From positions 1 through 64,000 of the forward strand of contig JAJDEP010000004.1 of NCBI GenBank assembly GCA_029259715.1: a stretch of 64,000 bases of DNA, written 5' to 3'. The translations under genes were made by a program, and so were the position numbers. The notes beneath the pieces were generated by a model, which was given only the letters and a program-made list of their open reading frames with translations, did no database searches and was not told where the DNA came from. How positions within the stretch are numbered: the first letter of the stretch is position 1; every line of letters starts with the position of its first letter. This stretch comes from Planctomycetota bacterium. Lineage in GTDB: Bacteria; Planctomycetota; B15-G4. Below are positions 63,667 through 64,000 of the stretch, piece after piece.

Positions 63667-63770
63667 GCCGTGACGCGGGCATTCCACGCCGCGCGGGGTC
63701 GCCGATCGGCGTCGGCGCGAGACGAGGGAGCGCTGCGGGTGAGGAGGGCTCATCGGGGGCGCATGATAGG

Positions 63771-64000
63771 TCACCGGCCGCGCCGTCCGAAGGGCAGCTT
63801 GTCGGTGAAGCGGGCCAGGGCGGCCTTGTCCTCCGGCCGCAGGAATCCGCCGAACCACAACAGCAGGGGCGCCGCCACCAGGGCGCCGGCCCGCGTGGCC
63901 AGACCGACCCAGGTGTCGTCCGCCGGCGCGAAGCGTCCCACCACCGCGGCGCCGCCGATGAACACCAGTACGAGCCCCCCCAGGCGTCCCCACTCCCACC
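63771..64000 (-). CDS. C-terminus of a membrane protein, cut by the window edge
   Basis: The reading frame is open to the right edge and ends at the TGA at 63771. It encodes a hydrophobic segment (GLVLVFIGGAAVVGRF), a second one (AGALVAAPLLLWFGGFL) and a basic tail with LPFGRRGR. The two final helices and basic tail would suit a flippase of the MurJ/polysaccharide-export type, but this is too short to be certain. The start lies outside the window. Confidence 0.55.
   Translation of the reverse strand, partial: WEWGRLGGLVLVFIGGAAVVGRFAPADDTWVGLATRAGALVAAPLLLWFGGFLRPEDKAALARFTDKLPFGRRGR

Overview
This is a GC-rich (roughly 70 %) bacterial chromosomal segment packed with protein genes. Many start codons overlap the upstream stop codon (ATGA, GTGA or TTGA), and there is no insertion sequence, phage or CRISPR array. 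The best lineage guess is Planctomycetota or a close relative. The grounds are the large MoxR/DUF58/VWA operon with squalene-cyclase-fold and PQQ-propeller proteins, the fused AroDE enzyme, a SpoVG carrying a zinc-ribbon insert, and a membrane spermidine-synthase-like protein. No rRNA is present, so this remains an inference.

Left part (1-25.2 kb). A minus-strand run reads aroK, a secreted HEAT/TPR protein, trkA and trkH (shikimate kinase and potassium uptake). Two isolated tRNA genes (Glu-CTC and Gln-CTG), each with a plausible promoter, flank a surface protein with carboxypeptidase-regulatory-like repeats, an NAD-dependent epimerase, an alpha/beta hydrolase and a YjbQ protein. An arginase-family hydrolase follows. 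A second minus-strand run carries nusA, infB and rbfA, then a small membrane protein and two ABC ATPase/permease pairs. Its leader has a good sigma-70-type promoter and an attenuator-like hairpin. Divergent from nusA is a plus-strand set: a fused hexulose-phosphate synthase/RraA-like protein, thiS, thiG and a GalT-like nucleotidylyltransferase.

Middle part (25.2-50.4 kb). A BlaI repressor and M56 peptidase pair is preceded by two identical 14-bp palindromic operators 42 bp apart. Upstream lies the most interesting locus, a ten-gene minus-strand operon (46557 down to 27719): MoxR AAA+ ATPase, DUF58 protein, two VWA membrane proteins, a giant secreted PQQ beta-propeller, two secreted alpha-toroid (squalene cyclase/prenyltransferase-fold) proteins, a DUF4175-like membrane protein, a long coiled-coil protein and a Q/S-rich protein. 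The two alpha-toroid proteins end in the identical eight residues GYLPIFQR. Further upstream on the same strand are enolase, an FtsB/DivIC-like protein and a second PQQ-propeller protein.

Right part (50.5-64 kb). A subtilase diverges from a plus-strand housekeeping run: phosphatidylserine decarboxylase, phosphatidylserine synthase, folK, panC, panD, ispE, spoVG, a Rossmann/DUF2520 protein, aroDE and a large spermidine-synthase-like membrane protein. The run covers phospholipid, folate, pantothenate, isoprenoid and shikimate biosynthesis. A convergent lipoprotein and the C-terminus of a membrane protein cut by the window edge finish the segment.
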